Below are positions 11,293 through 21,603 of a stretch of DNA of 64,000 nucleotides, piece after piece. The stretch's first letter is position 1, and each line of letters starts with the position of its first letter. The stretch is from Amanita rubescens. Taxonomy: Eukaryota; Basidiomycota; Agaricomycetes; Agaricales; Amanitaceae. The translations under genes were made by a program, and so were the position numbers. The stretch lies in NCBI GenBank assembly GCA_015039365.1, contig WION01000031.1:62001-126000 (forward strand), read 5' to 3'. The notes beneath the pieces are model-generated. The model had not been told where the DNA came from, did no database searches, and saw only the letters and a list, made by a program, of their open reading frames with translations.

Positions 11293-11970
11293 GATAGACA
11301 AAAAGATTCATCTTCTGATTCTTTTCCGTACGGCTAGTGTAGATAAGCGAGAGAGGATTCAGAGACGAGAGACGGTCGCACCTCACCATTTTACTTTCGG
11401 TCGATTACATACACGTGCCGGGATTGTTGAGGGCAATTTTCTTGGACATCCTCCGTCATGGTAGGGAAGCCTAGGGAAGCCTAGGGAACGAGCTAGGATG
11501 CATTTTTCAGGCCCCCGCGACGAAAGAAAGAGTACAAATGTACCCGTTCGCCTTAGGCTCCAAGTCGCATCCTTGATGCCTTTTCAACTCTATCCACTTC
11601 CAGATTATTGGTCTTCGACCGTCCCGGTTGCCTCAGTTTTGGTAAACCCCCAAACGCGTCATTTTGGGAGATAACGCTGAGTCCCTGGGGGTCATACATC
11701 ACTTACTGGGGTCCAACACTGGGGCATTGCTCCCTGCGCTCATCCATTCCACCCCAACCAACGCACCATCACTCGACCCCGAGCCCCATACTAGTAACAC
11801 AATCCCTATATTCCATACTCAACACTCGGAACCACTGAGGCAGGCTCAATCTTCCACCCCACCTCTGTGTGACTTGAGCCAGACATACCCCCTCATGTGT
11901 TGAGCCCTTTGACTCCCTGTGCCATTGCTCAATCTACTAGTTGGAAGCCCCTATAGTACAAGCACAGACA
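11293..11970. other. Intergenic spacer before the GTPase gene
   Basis: This contains AGGGAAGCCT repeated near 11462-11485 and a CCCC-rich stretch near 11640-11900. I see no gene. The last about 100 bases should hold the promoter of the GTPase gene; no clear TATA box is visible. Confidence 0.35.
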
Positions 11971-12468
11971 ATGGCAGAGATGGCTGTTGCAGACACAAAC
12001 AGTGGGTTGCACTGATACATGTAATCAAAACCAACTCATTCATAATTACACAGATACAGAACATACAGTGATGCTCAAGGAGCAATACAAATGCCCCCAT
12101 TTCCGCATTCTAATCATAGGAAGGGCTAATGCAGGCAAGACTACCATTCTTGAGAAGGTCTGTGGTGTACAACAGGGTACAAAGCCTATCATACGTGACA
12201 AGGATGGTAAGCTAGATAAACCTCCAACTACTTTGCAGACCCACAGTAAATTTTTAGGTGAACAACTGGTGCCTTCTGAGACACATTTGATGCCATCAGT
12301 TGAGGCATAAATAATGTAAACATGTCTGGCATATGACAAGGCAATAATCATCAGAGAGGTATACATGATATTGAGCACCAGATTACATACCATGGATGCA
12401 ACTTTATCTTCCATGACTCTCAGGGTTTTGAATCTGGTGCAAGTGAGGAGTTGGAGCATGTTTGGGAA

Positions 12469-12872
12469 TGACGAAGTTATCTTATCTAATCTAAGATAAC
12501 AAGGAGATCTTATCTTATCTGCTTACTAAGCAGATTAAGGTATATATAGATAGAACCTTGTAGAAGGTTCTAGTACGCTTGCGTCATCCTTACTGCGGAT
12601 GGCGCCATATGACACCATAGCTGCGCATGACATCAGCGCAGCTCCATATCTCCATATATGAGTATGACATATGTAGTTACATATATTTACCTATGTTGTT
12701 ACCTATTAGGATACAGACAGTATATAAACCTGCCATGTACCGTAGAATAGTAACAAGCTCTCTTAACCTCATACCACCATCTTCTCAGCTGAGTGGTCAG
12801 CTACTGTACACATCGGGTAAGCTATCGCTTTAACTCCTCGACGCTGCGCTACTGGGCGTTTCCCTTTCGTCA
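12469..12872 (+). repeat. 5' LTR of the copia element
   Basis: It begins TGACGAAG and ends CTTTCGTCA. A TATATAGATAG box lies near 12541 and another TATATAAACC near 12721, either of which could serve as promoter. Short palindromes (TTATCTTATC... and CTTGTAGAAGG) lie near the 5' end. Confidence 0.9.
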
Positions 12873-12884
12873 GGTTATGGGCCC
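12873..12884 (+). promoter_or_regulatory. Primer binding site matching initiator tRNA-Met anticodon arm
   Basis: Directly after the 5' LTR the sequence is GGTTATGGGCCC. This is the reverse complement of GGGCCCATAACC, the anticodon stem-loop of eukaryotic initiator tRNA-Met. Copia of Drosophila is known to prime from a cleaved half of this tRNA, so the same half-tRNA mode is inferred here. Confidence 0.75.
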
Positions 12885-13704
12885 CGACATGGTATTGCTT
12901 GTCGACGCTATCGCCAACGACGTACGCGATGTGTGAACACAGGTATAGTATCGTGCGGGTCTGTGTACTTGTAGCACTGTTGATTACAGCTGACCCTTGC
13001 ACCTGCTATAAGAGCTAATGACATGCGCCCGGACCCTAGGGCTAAGGGGGATCTCCTAGACACCCAGGGATAAGGGTACCACCTACGTTTCTCAGGGCTG
13101 GCATGGCAACCCTGACCCCCACGGAGTTTTACTTGCCCTCCGTGACGTGATTGGGGTATTAATGCACGATATAACATCATAAGCCCATTAGAGGCTTTAT
13201 AATACAATATGGCTCGTAGATAGTCATTCTAGTATAAAGGACGTGCTGACATCCCATTTGGGGTGGTACACGCAGTCTATTGAGGATGCGCCCTTAGGGA
13301 CTCCTCTAGTCGGAATGTTCTATAGGAACATTCTAAGTTTAGGCTCTGTGGTGATCCCACAATCCTATCTAGATAGCTTCATATTGTTTACCGGTCGTGC
13401 TTACATAGCTGTCTGGGGGGTTTATGGACCAGAAGCTATTTCTATTCCTGGAACAAACTGTTCTCCCCCGTTCAAGGGGATCCAGGGGAGAAATGCCGTT
13501 TTGCGCGCTCCCAGTTCCAGGACCATATGCATGTCATCTCTTACAGGTAGCACATTCACACACACGGGTACATGTCCAAGGTGGTGGCGTCCAGGCATAT
13601 CCATGCTTGGAGCAGCTCATAAGCTGCACGAATGGGTTGTTGTCGTTTTCGTAATGACACCTCATTAATTGTTCCAATTTTAGATAAAATCTTCGCTCCA
13701 GCCT

Positions 13705-14268
13705 ATGAGCCGTCGAGCTAGAAGATATAATAGATTAGCAGAAGACCTAAATAGGCTAAACAACCTATTTCCAAGTTCATCTTCCGACAGTGAACTTGAA
13801 TCGCTGACTGCAAACTTTGCAAGCAGCTCAGCTCGAATTACTACCCGGCCCGTTAACCGGATAGTACCAACATACCCATCTGCCTCATCATCCGAGGACG
13901 AATTAGATCGTGATCCAAACGATTATTACGTCCCAAGAGCAGATACTCCGCTTCCTGTATACTTACCAGGAACAGCTCGTCATTCAGCAGGTGTACATAC
14001 CTCGCTGATAAATCGTCAGTACAGACTTGAAACTGACACATTTCGATCCGGTTTCACATTAACCGACGAAATCCAGTTCCGAAGATCTTTAATCGAAAAT
14101 CGAGGACCTGATTATAGCGAGGTAGAACCGTTCTCGCAACACAGTTCAAGTTCGTTCAGCTCATTAACTGAACCAAACCAAATCATAATCCAACAAAGGT
14201 TCCGAAGAACCTTTTTACAACTCTTTCTTGCCGCCTTCCTCGCATCACTTTCAATCTTCGTCATCTAA
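13705..14268 (+). CDS. Short first ORF of the copia element with a C-terminal membrane anchor
   Basis: 187 residues, not recognised. The N-terminus is basic (MSRRARRYNRLAEDL), the middle is Ser/Asp-rich and disordered, and the last 20 residues are hydrophobic (FLQLFLAAFLASLSIFVI), resembling a tail anchor. The stop TAA (14266-14268) is followed by AGA AAG and then the gag-pol ATG in the same frame. Only one stop codon therefore separates this ORF from gag-pol. Canonical copia elements have no such ORF. Readthrough of TAA would give a membrane-anchored N-terminal extension, and reinitiation after 6 nt is equally possible. It could also be an unused leader frame, but its length and composition argue for a protein. 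Confidence 0.6.
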   Translation: MSRRARRYNRLAEDLNRLNNLFPSSSSDSELESLTANFASSSARITTRPVNRIVPTYPSASSSEDELDRDPNDYYVPRADTPLPVYLPGTARHSAGVHTSLINRQYRLETDTFRSGFTLTDEIQFRRSLIENRGPDYSEVEPFSQHSSSSFSSLTEPNQIIIQQRFRRTFLQLFLAAFLASLSIFVI

Positions 14269-14274
14269 AGAAAG

Positions 14275-17200
14275 ATGTCCGAAGATTCAGCATCACTCTC
14301 CACTGTCCCCTTACTTAAGGGAGACAATTACCGCTTGTGGGCTCGCAAAATGACGGCCTATTTACAAGTAAAAGGAATCTACAAATACATGAGAGATTCC
14401 TTCATCCAACCGTTAGATCTCAATGCTACCGAGCAGGCAACGCTCGAAGCCCATGACTTCGATGCAATGTTACCTGCAGAAGAAGGTGCAGCTCCACTGC
14501 CGGCCCCAATACCGGCAAACATCCAAGCTTTATTAGATCAGAGAGACACATATTTAGAGTGGCTCTCTGATAACGAAAAAGCCCTGGGTTCAATTATGCT
14601 CCGTTTGAGCGATTCTATCGCGGAGATATATGATACTGGGGCTCATCTCAATGCAAGGGTCCTTTGGGTCGCCTTGCGACAGAGATATGGAGATACCGGC
14701 CGAACCGGTACCTTCAACGAATTCCAGGCTGCACTGGATTGGAAGCTTGATGAAAGAAGGGACCCCGAACAGTCCCTTAATGAAATAATCGCCAAATTCG
14801 AGCGATTAAGTGGACAGGGTTTCTCGCTACCCGAAGAACAAAAAGCGATGATAATTGTCCGCGGTGTACCGCATCGTTGGGACAATTTTGTAGGAGCCGT
14901 ACTGGCAACTGCACCAGCAGCTGGTCTAACAGTCCAGCATGTTGCGATTCAGATCAGGGAGGAATGGAGAAGGCGACACTCGGCTGTCGCACATACGACC
15001 GCACAGATGGCGCGGGGTGACCTGCAACAAAGAATTAGTGGACAGGCACCCTGGCAAGGTCGTGGGCGAGGACGTGGACGAGGCCGCGGAGGATTCCGTG
15101 GCCGTGGACGTGGTCGTGGTGGTTTTCAACCATACACACCACAAAACCAGCAACCAGTAGTGGGAGCTGGTAATGCTCCAAGGTTACCGGAGCAACAGCA
15201 GCAGTGGCAGGGTCAAATGACCAACCAAACACGTGGCCGTAATTGGCAACGTAATAGGCAACTTCGCCAAACTGCGAAGGCCAACCGAGCGGCAGCACGA
15301 GCTGACGCTCATCAAGTAACCACTGGCATGACCTATACTGGGCAAAACCAAACTCAGTATACTGCTGCACCGGCCATACTTGGCCACCATTCCATTGTAC
15401 CATTTGTACAAGGATCGTCCACAGGGAGAATAGAAGAAGTTACTCCCATGCAAGAAGAACCCCTTATAGAAGGGGCATATGATGATCAGCCGAATGATAA
15501 CTTCACGGCTTTTGACGATTATGATATGAAGAATTATGATGATTCTGCATATGATGATTACTATAACGACGAGTGGGTAAAAACTTATTTTAGTGCGGAT
15601 TGGGCTAACTCTTATTCAGTGGACGTATGTAAAACAATCTCAGATTCTGTAATTGTATATAACATGGAGTGTAATAAAAATTCATGTAAATCCAAAAACG
15701 TCCCAATGAGAGTTAGCCCTATAAGTCCAAACTATAAAAATAAGATTCATATCGCCTATCCAATGCATACAACGGGAAATCAACATCAGCACATAATATG
15801 TGCTGGTAGAACGGACAATTGCAAATGTCCTTCCTGTTGTACAGAACGGACTGGAGAAACACTATGGATGTGTGACTCTGGTGCATCTGAGCATTTTACC
15901 TTTAATCTGAACGATTTTTCAGATTATAAACCTTTTGATAAAGTGAAACTGGTAAAAACAGCAGATGGCACATCCGATCTAATTGGACAAGGCACTGTTA
16001 TTTTTATTCATAAATTATCTAATGGAACAAGCCACCTTGTGAAACTGTACCCCGTGTTATACATGCCGCGTCTTAACATACGACTTGTTTCGAACGGCAT
16101 GTTGTGTAAGCAAGGGTTACTGGCGTCACAAGACGATCAACGGATCACCTTTTCCTATAAAGATGGTAAAAAGGAAATATATCTTGAAGCAAGTTATCGC
16201 AATCAAGATACATTAACTTTATGCACAGGACGTATTATTCATAAAAACGTCCACAAAGTGCCACCATTCTTTGAAAGAGAATCTGTCAATACATATACAC
16301 ACGTTGATAAGGCTCCACCTGTTGAAACTTATACAGTAAATGAAAGTGTATCAACGTACGATATATGGCATAAACGTCTAGGTCACCCTGGTAAAGACGT
16401 GTTCCAACATCTTAAAGGACACGTAAAAGGGTTTGAAAAAGGCGATCTTCCCAAACCATCCCCAAATCTTCGATGTGAAGGATGCTTAAAAGGAAAAATG
16501 AAGGCAAAAACTTACAAAGAATCCAAAAAGCGGGCATCACGTCCGCTTGAAATGATCCACATGGACTTAAAAGAGTTTCCAACTCAGTCTTATCACAAAT
16601 ACAAGTATATACTTGTTGTGGTCGATGATTATTCATCGTATGTATGGATTGGATTCCTTAAACACAAGTCAGATACCACTGAAGTGTTCCAGCGATGGTT
16701 CACGAAAGTTTCTGCACTTAACAAACGAATACTCTACCTCCGTTCCGATCGAGGGGGGGAATTCGTAAATAAAGCCTTTAAAGATTTCCTTGACAAAAAT
16801 GGCATTCAACACCAAACATCGGCACCTCATATACATCAGCAAAATGGACGAGCTGAACGAATGATTCAGACTTTAAATGATAAGTCTGAAGCTATGCGGC
16901 TCGATGCATGTATACCGAGATCTTGGTGGGAATTTTCAATCGAAACAGCTGTACACGTATACAATAGAACCCCAATTGTGCGTGGCAACTGGAAAACGCC
17001 TTGGGAACTTTTATATAATTCCCTTCCTGACGTTCAATACTTTAAAGTATTTGGATGTGAAGCTTGGGTCTTTATCCCAGTTGAAAAACGTTCTGATAAA
17101 CTATCTCCAAAATCAGAACTTATGACCTTTGTCGGGTATGAACTAGGATCAAAAGCATATAAATTTATGGATTCCAATAACGCACTAGTCATATCCGCCC

Positions 17201-20200
17201 AAGCCACATTCTTTGAAGACAGATTTCCTCGCAAAGGAAAAAGTGATATTATTATTACTAAAGATCTTGCACCAATCCTTCTCGATAATCGAGACACTAA
17301 TAATGGTATTCCATCCCCTTCCCCTGTTAGGGGAAGACAACTTGGTCGCAGGCGCACACAATCTCCTCTACCAGCTGACTCTGTAGAGGGAGGAGATCCT
17401 GAAAGCGACTCAAGCTCCAGCTCCGGTCACTCGGGCGATAAACCGGCATCAGTAAAACGAGAATCTTTATCACCCCTATCAGATGGCCTTAAAACTCCGT
17501 CTTGGGGATTAAAATCTCGTAGTCCAACACCGGACGATGCTGATAGACCGGATAGTCCTGATATCAGAAAAGGTTCCACCATGGATGATCTTAGAAGGAG
17601 ATTCCAAGAAACCATGAGGAACATTGACGATGAACTAGAGGACCTTGAAGCAGGAGAAAGAACTCGCCTGCTGGAACAAAACAGTGGACTTCGTGACAGG
17701 CACACGAATATAGAAATTCGTAGACGCAATGCGGATGAAATCCTAAAGAAATTCATTCCTGACAGAAGTCCACCACGCACGAATACTAGAGAACAAGTCT
17801 TAGATATTAGAAGAAGACTTGCAGAAAGATTCGCGCCAGATAGGAACCTTGAACAAGGAAGTAAAGATCGTATACCAATCTCTGAATTCAAAAAGGAGAT
17901 TGATGAACGAATTCCGATGCCAGATCTAACTTTTAATAAAGTTAGAGAGGAATTTGGCAAACGATCAACCGTTCAAAAACCTATAAATCCAGCAGATTAT
18001 ATCCCTGAAACAATTAAACCATCATCCAAAACCATGGGAAAACGTAGAGAAAGATCCAAATCTTTAGATAAATCTCATAGACCTCGTAGTAGACAGAGGC
18101 TAAATGAACCCACTCCAGTGGTACCCCCACCGGCAGTAGTTCCCCGGAGATCTAATCGTGTTCCCAAACCAATTATACGTAAAGACAATGCGTATGGTGA
18201 AAAGAAAGCAGTTGAAATAGAAAAAGAAATTCTCAGACAAAGAGATCTGATCAAATATCAGATTGACAACTACGAGAATGACTTTGGTGGTCGTATCCCA
18301 AACAAGGATGCGGCTACACGCTTTAATCCAACTGCTAAAACACCGCCTTCAAGATCTATGGATATAGATCCAAAGGCAACAATAGCTAGGATGATCAAAG
18401 AGTGTGGAAATGACTTTATGCATTTCCTACTCGCAAATATGATACCGAGAGAAGAAATTCGAACGTATCAATATAGGGATATATATAAGATCAAAGGTGA
18501 AAATATTGATCTATATAAGCAGTGGCGAACTGCAATGGAAGACGAGTTCAAATCTCTACAAAATAGAGATATATGGGAATTAATGGAATTACCAAAAGGG
18601 CGTAACCCAATAAAGTGTCGTTGGGTTTATGATATTAAGTCGGATGGCCGTAAAAAGGCACGACTTGTCGCCAAAGGCTTTAGCCAACGCCCGGGATTGG
18701 ATTATGATGAAACATTCTCGCCGGTAGCGAGATATGAAACTATTAGACTTCTTCTGGCAACAAGTGCTTTAGAAAATTGGGATATTGAAGCACTTGACGT
18801 TAAAACTGCTTTCCTCTATGGCGACTTAGACGAGGAAATATATATGCAACAACCAGAAGGTTTCATCATAAAAGGACAAGAATCTAAAGTTTATAAACTT
18901 AAGAAAGCTATTTATGGCTTAAAACAAGCATCGTACGCTTGGAATAAACAAGCAGACAAATCCTTGAAGTCCCTAGGATTTAAACGATGCTTAGCCGACT
19001 CTGGCATATATGTCAGAACCACAGATAAAGATATTACCATATGTGTAATATATGTGGATGATATACTTTTCATAGGAGACAAAACCGAAACAATTTCATA
19101 TATCAAAAAGGAGTTTATGAAAATGTGGGAATGTCGTGACCTAGGAAAAGTCAAAGAATATTTGGGCATCAAAATCAATTACGACCGAGCGATTGGTACG
19201 CTTGTAATAGATCAAGCTGCCTACGCAAAGACAGTCGTAGAACGCTTTGGTTTGTTAAATTGCAAACCGGTGTCAACTCCTTTACCTGCAGGATATGTAC
19301 CTGCTAAAAACACCTCTGAAGCATCCTCCGAGGATAGATCCTATTATCAACAAATAATTGGATCGTTATTATATCTCGCCTTAGGAACTAGGCCTGATAT
19401 TGCTTATGCTGTTATTTTAATGTCGCAATTTTCTGTTAATCCATCTTACGACCACATCCAAAGGGCGCTTTATATAGTAAAATATATAGCGCACACCCTT
19501 GACACACGAATTACCTATTCCAGAAATGGGAAAGGCTTCGTTGCCTATGCAGACGCAGATTGGGCGTCTGACAGAGAGACTAGAGTCTCGGTTACAGGCT
19601 ATGCCTTAACTTTGGCAGGGGGTGCAGTTTGTTGGGTTTCTCGAAAACAGAAAACAGTTGCGTTGTCATCAACGGAAGCTGAATATATGGCAATGTCCGA
19701 TGCCTCACGTCAAATTATGTGGGTGCTAAACCTATACCAAGAATTAGGTTTCCCCTTGGGCGGCATTGACCTTCTTTGCGACAATCAGGGTGCGATATTT
19801 CTGGCATCAAACCCTGCACAACAGCACAAATCAAAACACATTTCCATTCGCTATCATTATATTAGGGAACGTGTTGAACAAAAAGAGATCAATCTTTATT
19901 ACGTTCCTACCAATCAACAAATAGCGGATTTAATGACTAAGAACCTGAATAGAGAGAAAATTCAGTTCTTTATAAATGAACTAGGAATAACCGTTAATGT
20001 TACTCCATATCCCACTATCAAAATGCATAGTGCAAGTCACTGGATACACCTTTCAGCTGAAGGGTTAAATGGAGTTGAAGCAACATTCATGTATACGAAC
20101 AAGCGACAAAATTTCATTCGTGATATGCTTGATCCGAAAGTACCAAAGGATACGTTCATGAATAGAAAAGAAGATCTTCTACCGAAACCAGTTAGAGATC

Positions 20201-20370
20201 GTATTATGAAGACATACGAACCTATAAGACAGTCGAAGATCAAAAGATCCTTTAAACGAGAAGACATTAATATGTTGGACTCGTGGAATCTTTTAGAAAC
20301 ATTAACGGATGAAAATAAATTCCTAGTAGAGTTCATTAAGAAGAAATGGCGAATAAATGTTCTAGGATGA
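14275..20370 (+). CDS. gag-pol: Copia gag-pol polyprotein, intact
   Basis: 2031 residues in one frame. The N-terminal Gag region (about 1-240) starts with VPLLKGDNYRLWARKM. An Arg/Gly-rich stretch (about 262-285) takes the place of a usual zinc knuckle. The protease DSG is at Asp534 (DSGASEHFT). A pre-integrase zinc domain (about 695-750) ends CEGCLKGKMK. The integrase core has Asp764, Asp825 and Glu861 with 35 residues between the last two. An unusually long charged linker (about 1010-1390) carries RRRN/RRRL coiled segments. The reverse transcriptase has YVDD at 1593-1596, and RNase H spans about 1755-1890 (ADADWASD, STEAEY). About 130 extra residues follow RNase H, with no domain that I recognise. 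The order integrase before RT defines copia. All catalytic residues that I can check are present. Confidence 0.95.
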   Translation: MSEDSASLSTVPLLKGDNYRLWARKMTAYLQVKGIYKYMRDSFIQPLDLNATEQATLEAHDFDAMLPAEEGAAPLPAPIPANIQALLDQRDTYLEWLSDNEKALGSIMLRLSDSIAEIYDTGAHLNARVLWVALRQRYGDTGRTGTFNEFQAALDWKLDERRDPEQSLNEIIAKFERLSGQGFSLPEEQKAMIIVRGVPHRWDNFVGAVLATAPAAGLTVQHVAIQIREEWRRRHSAVAHTTAQMARGDLQQRISGQAPWQGRGRGRGRGRGGFRGRGRGRGGFQPYTPQNQQPVVGAGNAPRLPEQQQQWQGQMTNQTRGRNWQRNRQLRQTAKANRAAARADAHQVTTGMTYTGQNQTQYTAAPAILGHHSIVPFVQGSSTGRIEEVTPMQEEPLIEGAYDDQPNDNFTAFDDYDMKNYDDSAYDDYYNDEWVKTYFSADWANSYSVDVCKTISDSVIVYNMECNKNSCKSKNVPMRVSPISPNYKNKIHIAYPMHTTGNQHQHIICAGRTDNCKCPSCCTERTGETLWMCDSGASEHFTFNLNDFSDYKPFDKVKLVKTADGTSDLIGQGTVIFIHKLSNGTSHLVKLYPVLYMPRLNIRLVSNGMLCKQGLLASQDDQRITFSYKDGKKEIYLEASYRNQDTLTLCTGRIIHKNVHKVPPFFERESVNTYTHVDKAPPVETYTVNESVSTYDIWHKRLGHPGKDVFQHLKGHVKGFEKGDLPKPSPNLRCEGCLKGKMKAKTYKESKKRASRPLEMIHMDLKEFPTQSYHKYKYILVVVDDYSSYVWIGFLKHKSDTTEVFQRWFTKVSALNKRILYLRSDRGGEFVNKAFKDFLDKNGIQHQTSAPHIHQQNGRAERMIQTLNDKSEAMRLDACIPRSWWEFSIETAVHVYNRTPIVRGNWKTPWELLYNSLPDVQYFKVFGCEAWVFIPVEKRSDKLSPKSELMTFVGYELGSKAYKFMDSNNALVISAQATFFEDRFPRKGKSDIIITKDLAPILLDNRDTNNGIPSPSPVRGRQLGRRRTQSPLPADSVEGGDPESDSSSSSGHSGDKPASVKRESLSPLSDGLKTPSWGLKSRSPTPDDADRPDSPDIRKGSTMDDLRRRFQETMRNIDDELEDLEAGERTRLLEQNSGLRDRHTNIEIRRRNADEILKKFIPDRSPPRTNTREQVLDIRRRLAERFAPDRNLEQGSKDRIPISEFKKEIDERIPMPDLTFNKVREEFGKRSTVQKPINPADYIPETIKPSSKTMGKRRERSKSLDKSHRPRSRQRLNEPTPVVPPPAVVPRRSNRVPKPIIRKDNAYGEKKAVEIEKEILRQRDLIKYQIDNYENDFGGRIPNKDAATRFNPTAKTPPSRSMDIDPKATIARMIKECGNDFMHFLLANMIPREEIRTYQYRDIYKIKGENIDLYKQWRTAMEDEFKSLQNRDIWELMELPKGRNPIKCRWVYDIKSDGRKKARLVAKGFSQRPGLDYDETFSPVARYETIRLLLATSALENWDIEALDVKTAFLYGDLDEEIYMQQPEGFIIKGQESKVYKLKKAIYGLKQASYAWNKQADKSLKSLGFKRCLADSGIYVRTTDKDITICVIYVDDILFIGDKTETISYIKKEFMKMWECRDLGKVKEYLGIKINYDRAIGTLVIDQAAYAKTVVERFGLLNCKPVSTPLPAGYVPAKNTSEASSEDRSYYQQIIGSLLYLALGTRPDIAYAVILMSQFSVNPSYDHIQRALYIVKYIAHTLDTRITYSRNGKGFVAYADADWASDRETRVSVTGYALTLAGGAVCWVSRKQKTVALSSTEAEYMAMSDASRQIMWVLNLYQELGFPLGGIDLLCDNQGAIFLASNPAQQHKSKHISIRYHYIRERVEQKEINLYYVPTNQQIADLMTKNLNREKIQFFINELGITVNVTPYPTIKMHSASHWIHLSAEGLNGVEATFMYTNKRQNFIRDMLDPKVPKDTFMNRKEDLLPKPVRDRIMKTYEPIRQSKIKRSFKREDINMLDSWNLLETLTDENKFLVEFIKKKWRINVLG

Positions 20371-20385
20371 CTTAGCGAGGGGGTG

Positions 20386-20789
20386 TGACGAAGTTATCTT
20401 ATCTAATCTAAGATAACAAGGAGATCTTATCTTATCTGCTTACTAAGCAGATTAAGGTATATATAGATAGAACCTTGTAGAAGGTTCTAGTACGCTTGCG
20501 TCATCCTTACTGCGGATGGCGCCATATGACACCATAGCTGCGCATGACATCAGCGCAGCTCCATATCTCCATATATGAGTATGACATATGTAGTTACATA
20601 TATTTACCTATGTTGTTACCTATTAGGATACAGACAGTATATAAACCTGCCATGTACCGTAGAATAGTAACAAGCTCTCTTAACCTCATACCACCATCTT
20701 CTCAGCTGAGTGGTCAGCTACTGTACACATCGGGTAAGCTATCGCTTTAACTCCTCGACGCTGCGCTACTGGGCGTTTCCCTTTCGTCA
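20386..20789 (+). repeat. 3' LTR of the copia element
   Basis: 404 bp, identical as far as I can compare to 12469-12872. It is followed directly by the GGGAA duplicate and then by the interrupted GTPase exon. Confidence 0.9.
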
Positions 20790-21603
20790 GGGAATTCATT
20801 AAGAAGCGGTCTTCTGCAGCTGAGTTGAGAGATCAGTTACATGCAATTTGGTATCTTTATATTAAACTGTTTCATGCCAAAATGGCTAATCTTTTCATAG
20901 GTATTGCATTCCCATGGACAGTCCTCGACCTCTTCTATCTGCAGAACTTGAGTTCTTTACCAAAGGAACAGGGAAAGGTGAGTCCATTATGGTTGGTGCC
21001 TCTTCCTACCATGCCTCTTGTTAATTAAATAGATAATAAAATCATTTCTTGACAGTTCCTTTGGTGGTTGTATTCACCAAATTTGATGGTCAAATAGTGA
21101 AAGAATCTATTGGCCTGAATGATGTGGAGAATGATGAAGATAAGTGGGACAAAGCCAGAAAAAATGCTGATGAAGTTTTTCAGAGAGTTTATCTTCCCAA
21201 AGTTTTAAATACCCAATATCCACCAAAGGCCTATGTGCAATTGGAAGGTGGGAATGGGAAACATTTCTTAATTTCACATAGAACTAATCCTGCACAACAG
21301 ATATGGACCTCTCTGAGAATAACTGTCCAGAATTGACTGAGAAGACTGCTAATGCAATTGATGATGCCAGTCTTCTTCAACTCTTTTTGTCAACACAAAT
21401 GAACAACCTTGATCTTTGTGTTAAAGCTGCCCTTCAGTAAGAACCAAATTGCAAATAACATTAAAATATTGACAGCTGACAGGTACATTTTGGCTGAAAG
21501 GCAATACATATGGGAATATGTTATACTCTTCATTTTCCAGAAGTTTCCACACTATTGGGTAAGTTGCAAAACACATTGATACAGGCATGGAAAAAGCTAA
21601 CAG

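Larger units (their letters stand above)
12469..20789 (+). mobile_element. Complete Ty1/copia LTR retrotransposon
   Basis: This 8321-bp element has 404-bp LTRs at 12469-12872 and 20386-20789 that look identical base for base. The 5-bp target duplication GGGAA is at 12464-12468 and 20790-20794. Inside are a primer site, a leader of about 830 bp without coding evidence (12885-13704), a short first ORF and one long gag-pol ORF. A purine tract (AGCGAGGGGGTG) precedes the 3' LTR at about 20374-20385. Intact coding and identical LTRs indicate a very recent, possibly still mobile copy. It sits in an exon of the GTPase gene. Confidence 0.95.

Noticed and set aside
13243..13668. 141-codon ORF in the copia leader
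   Set aside because: Its composition is not protein-like, it has no motif, and it lies between the primer site and the first credible ORF.
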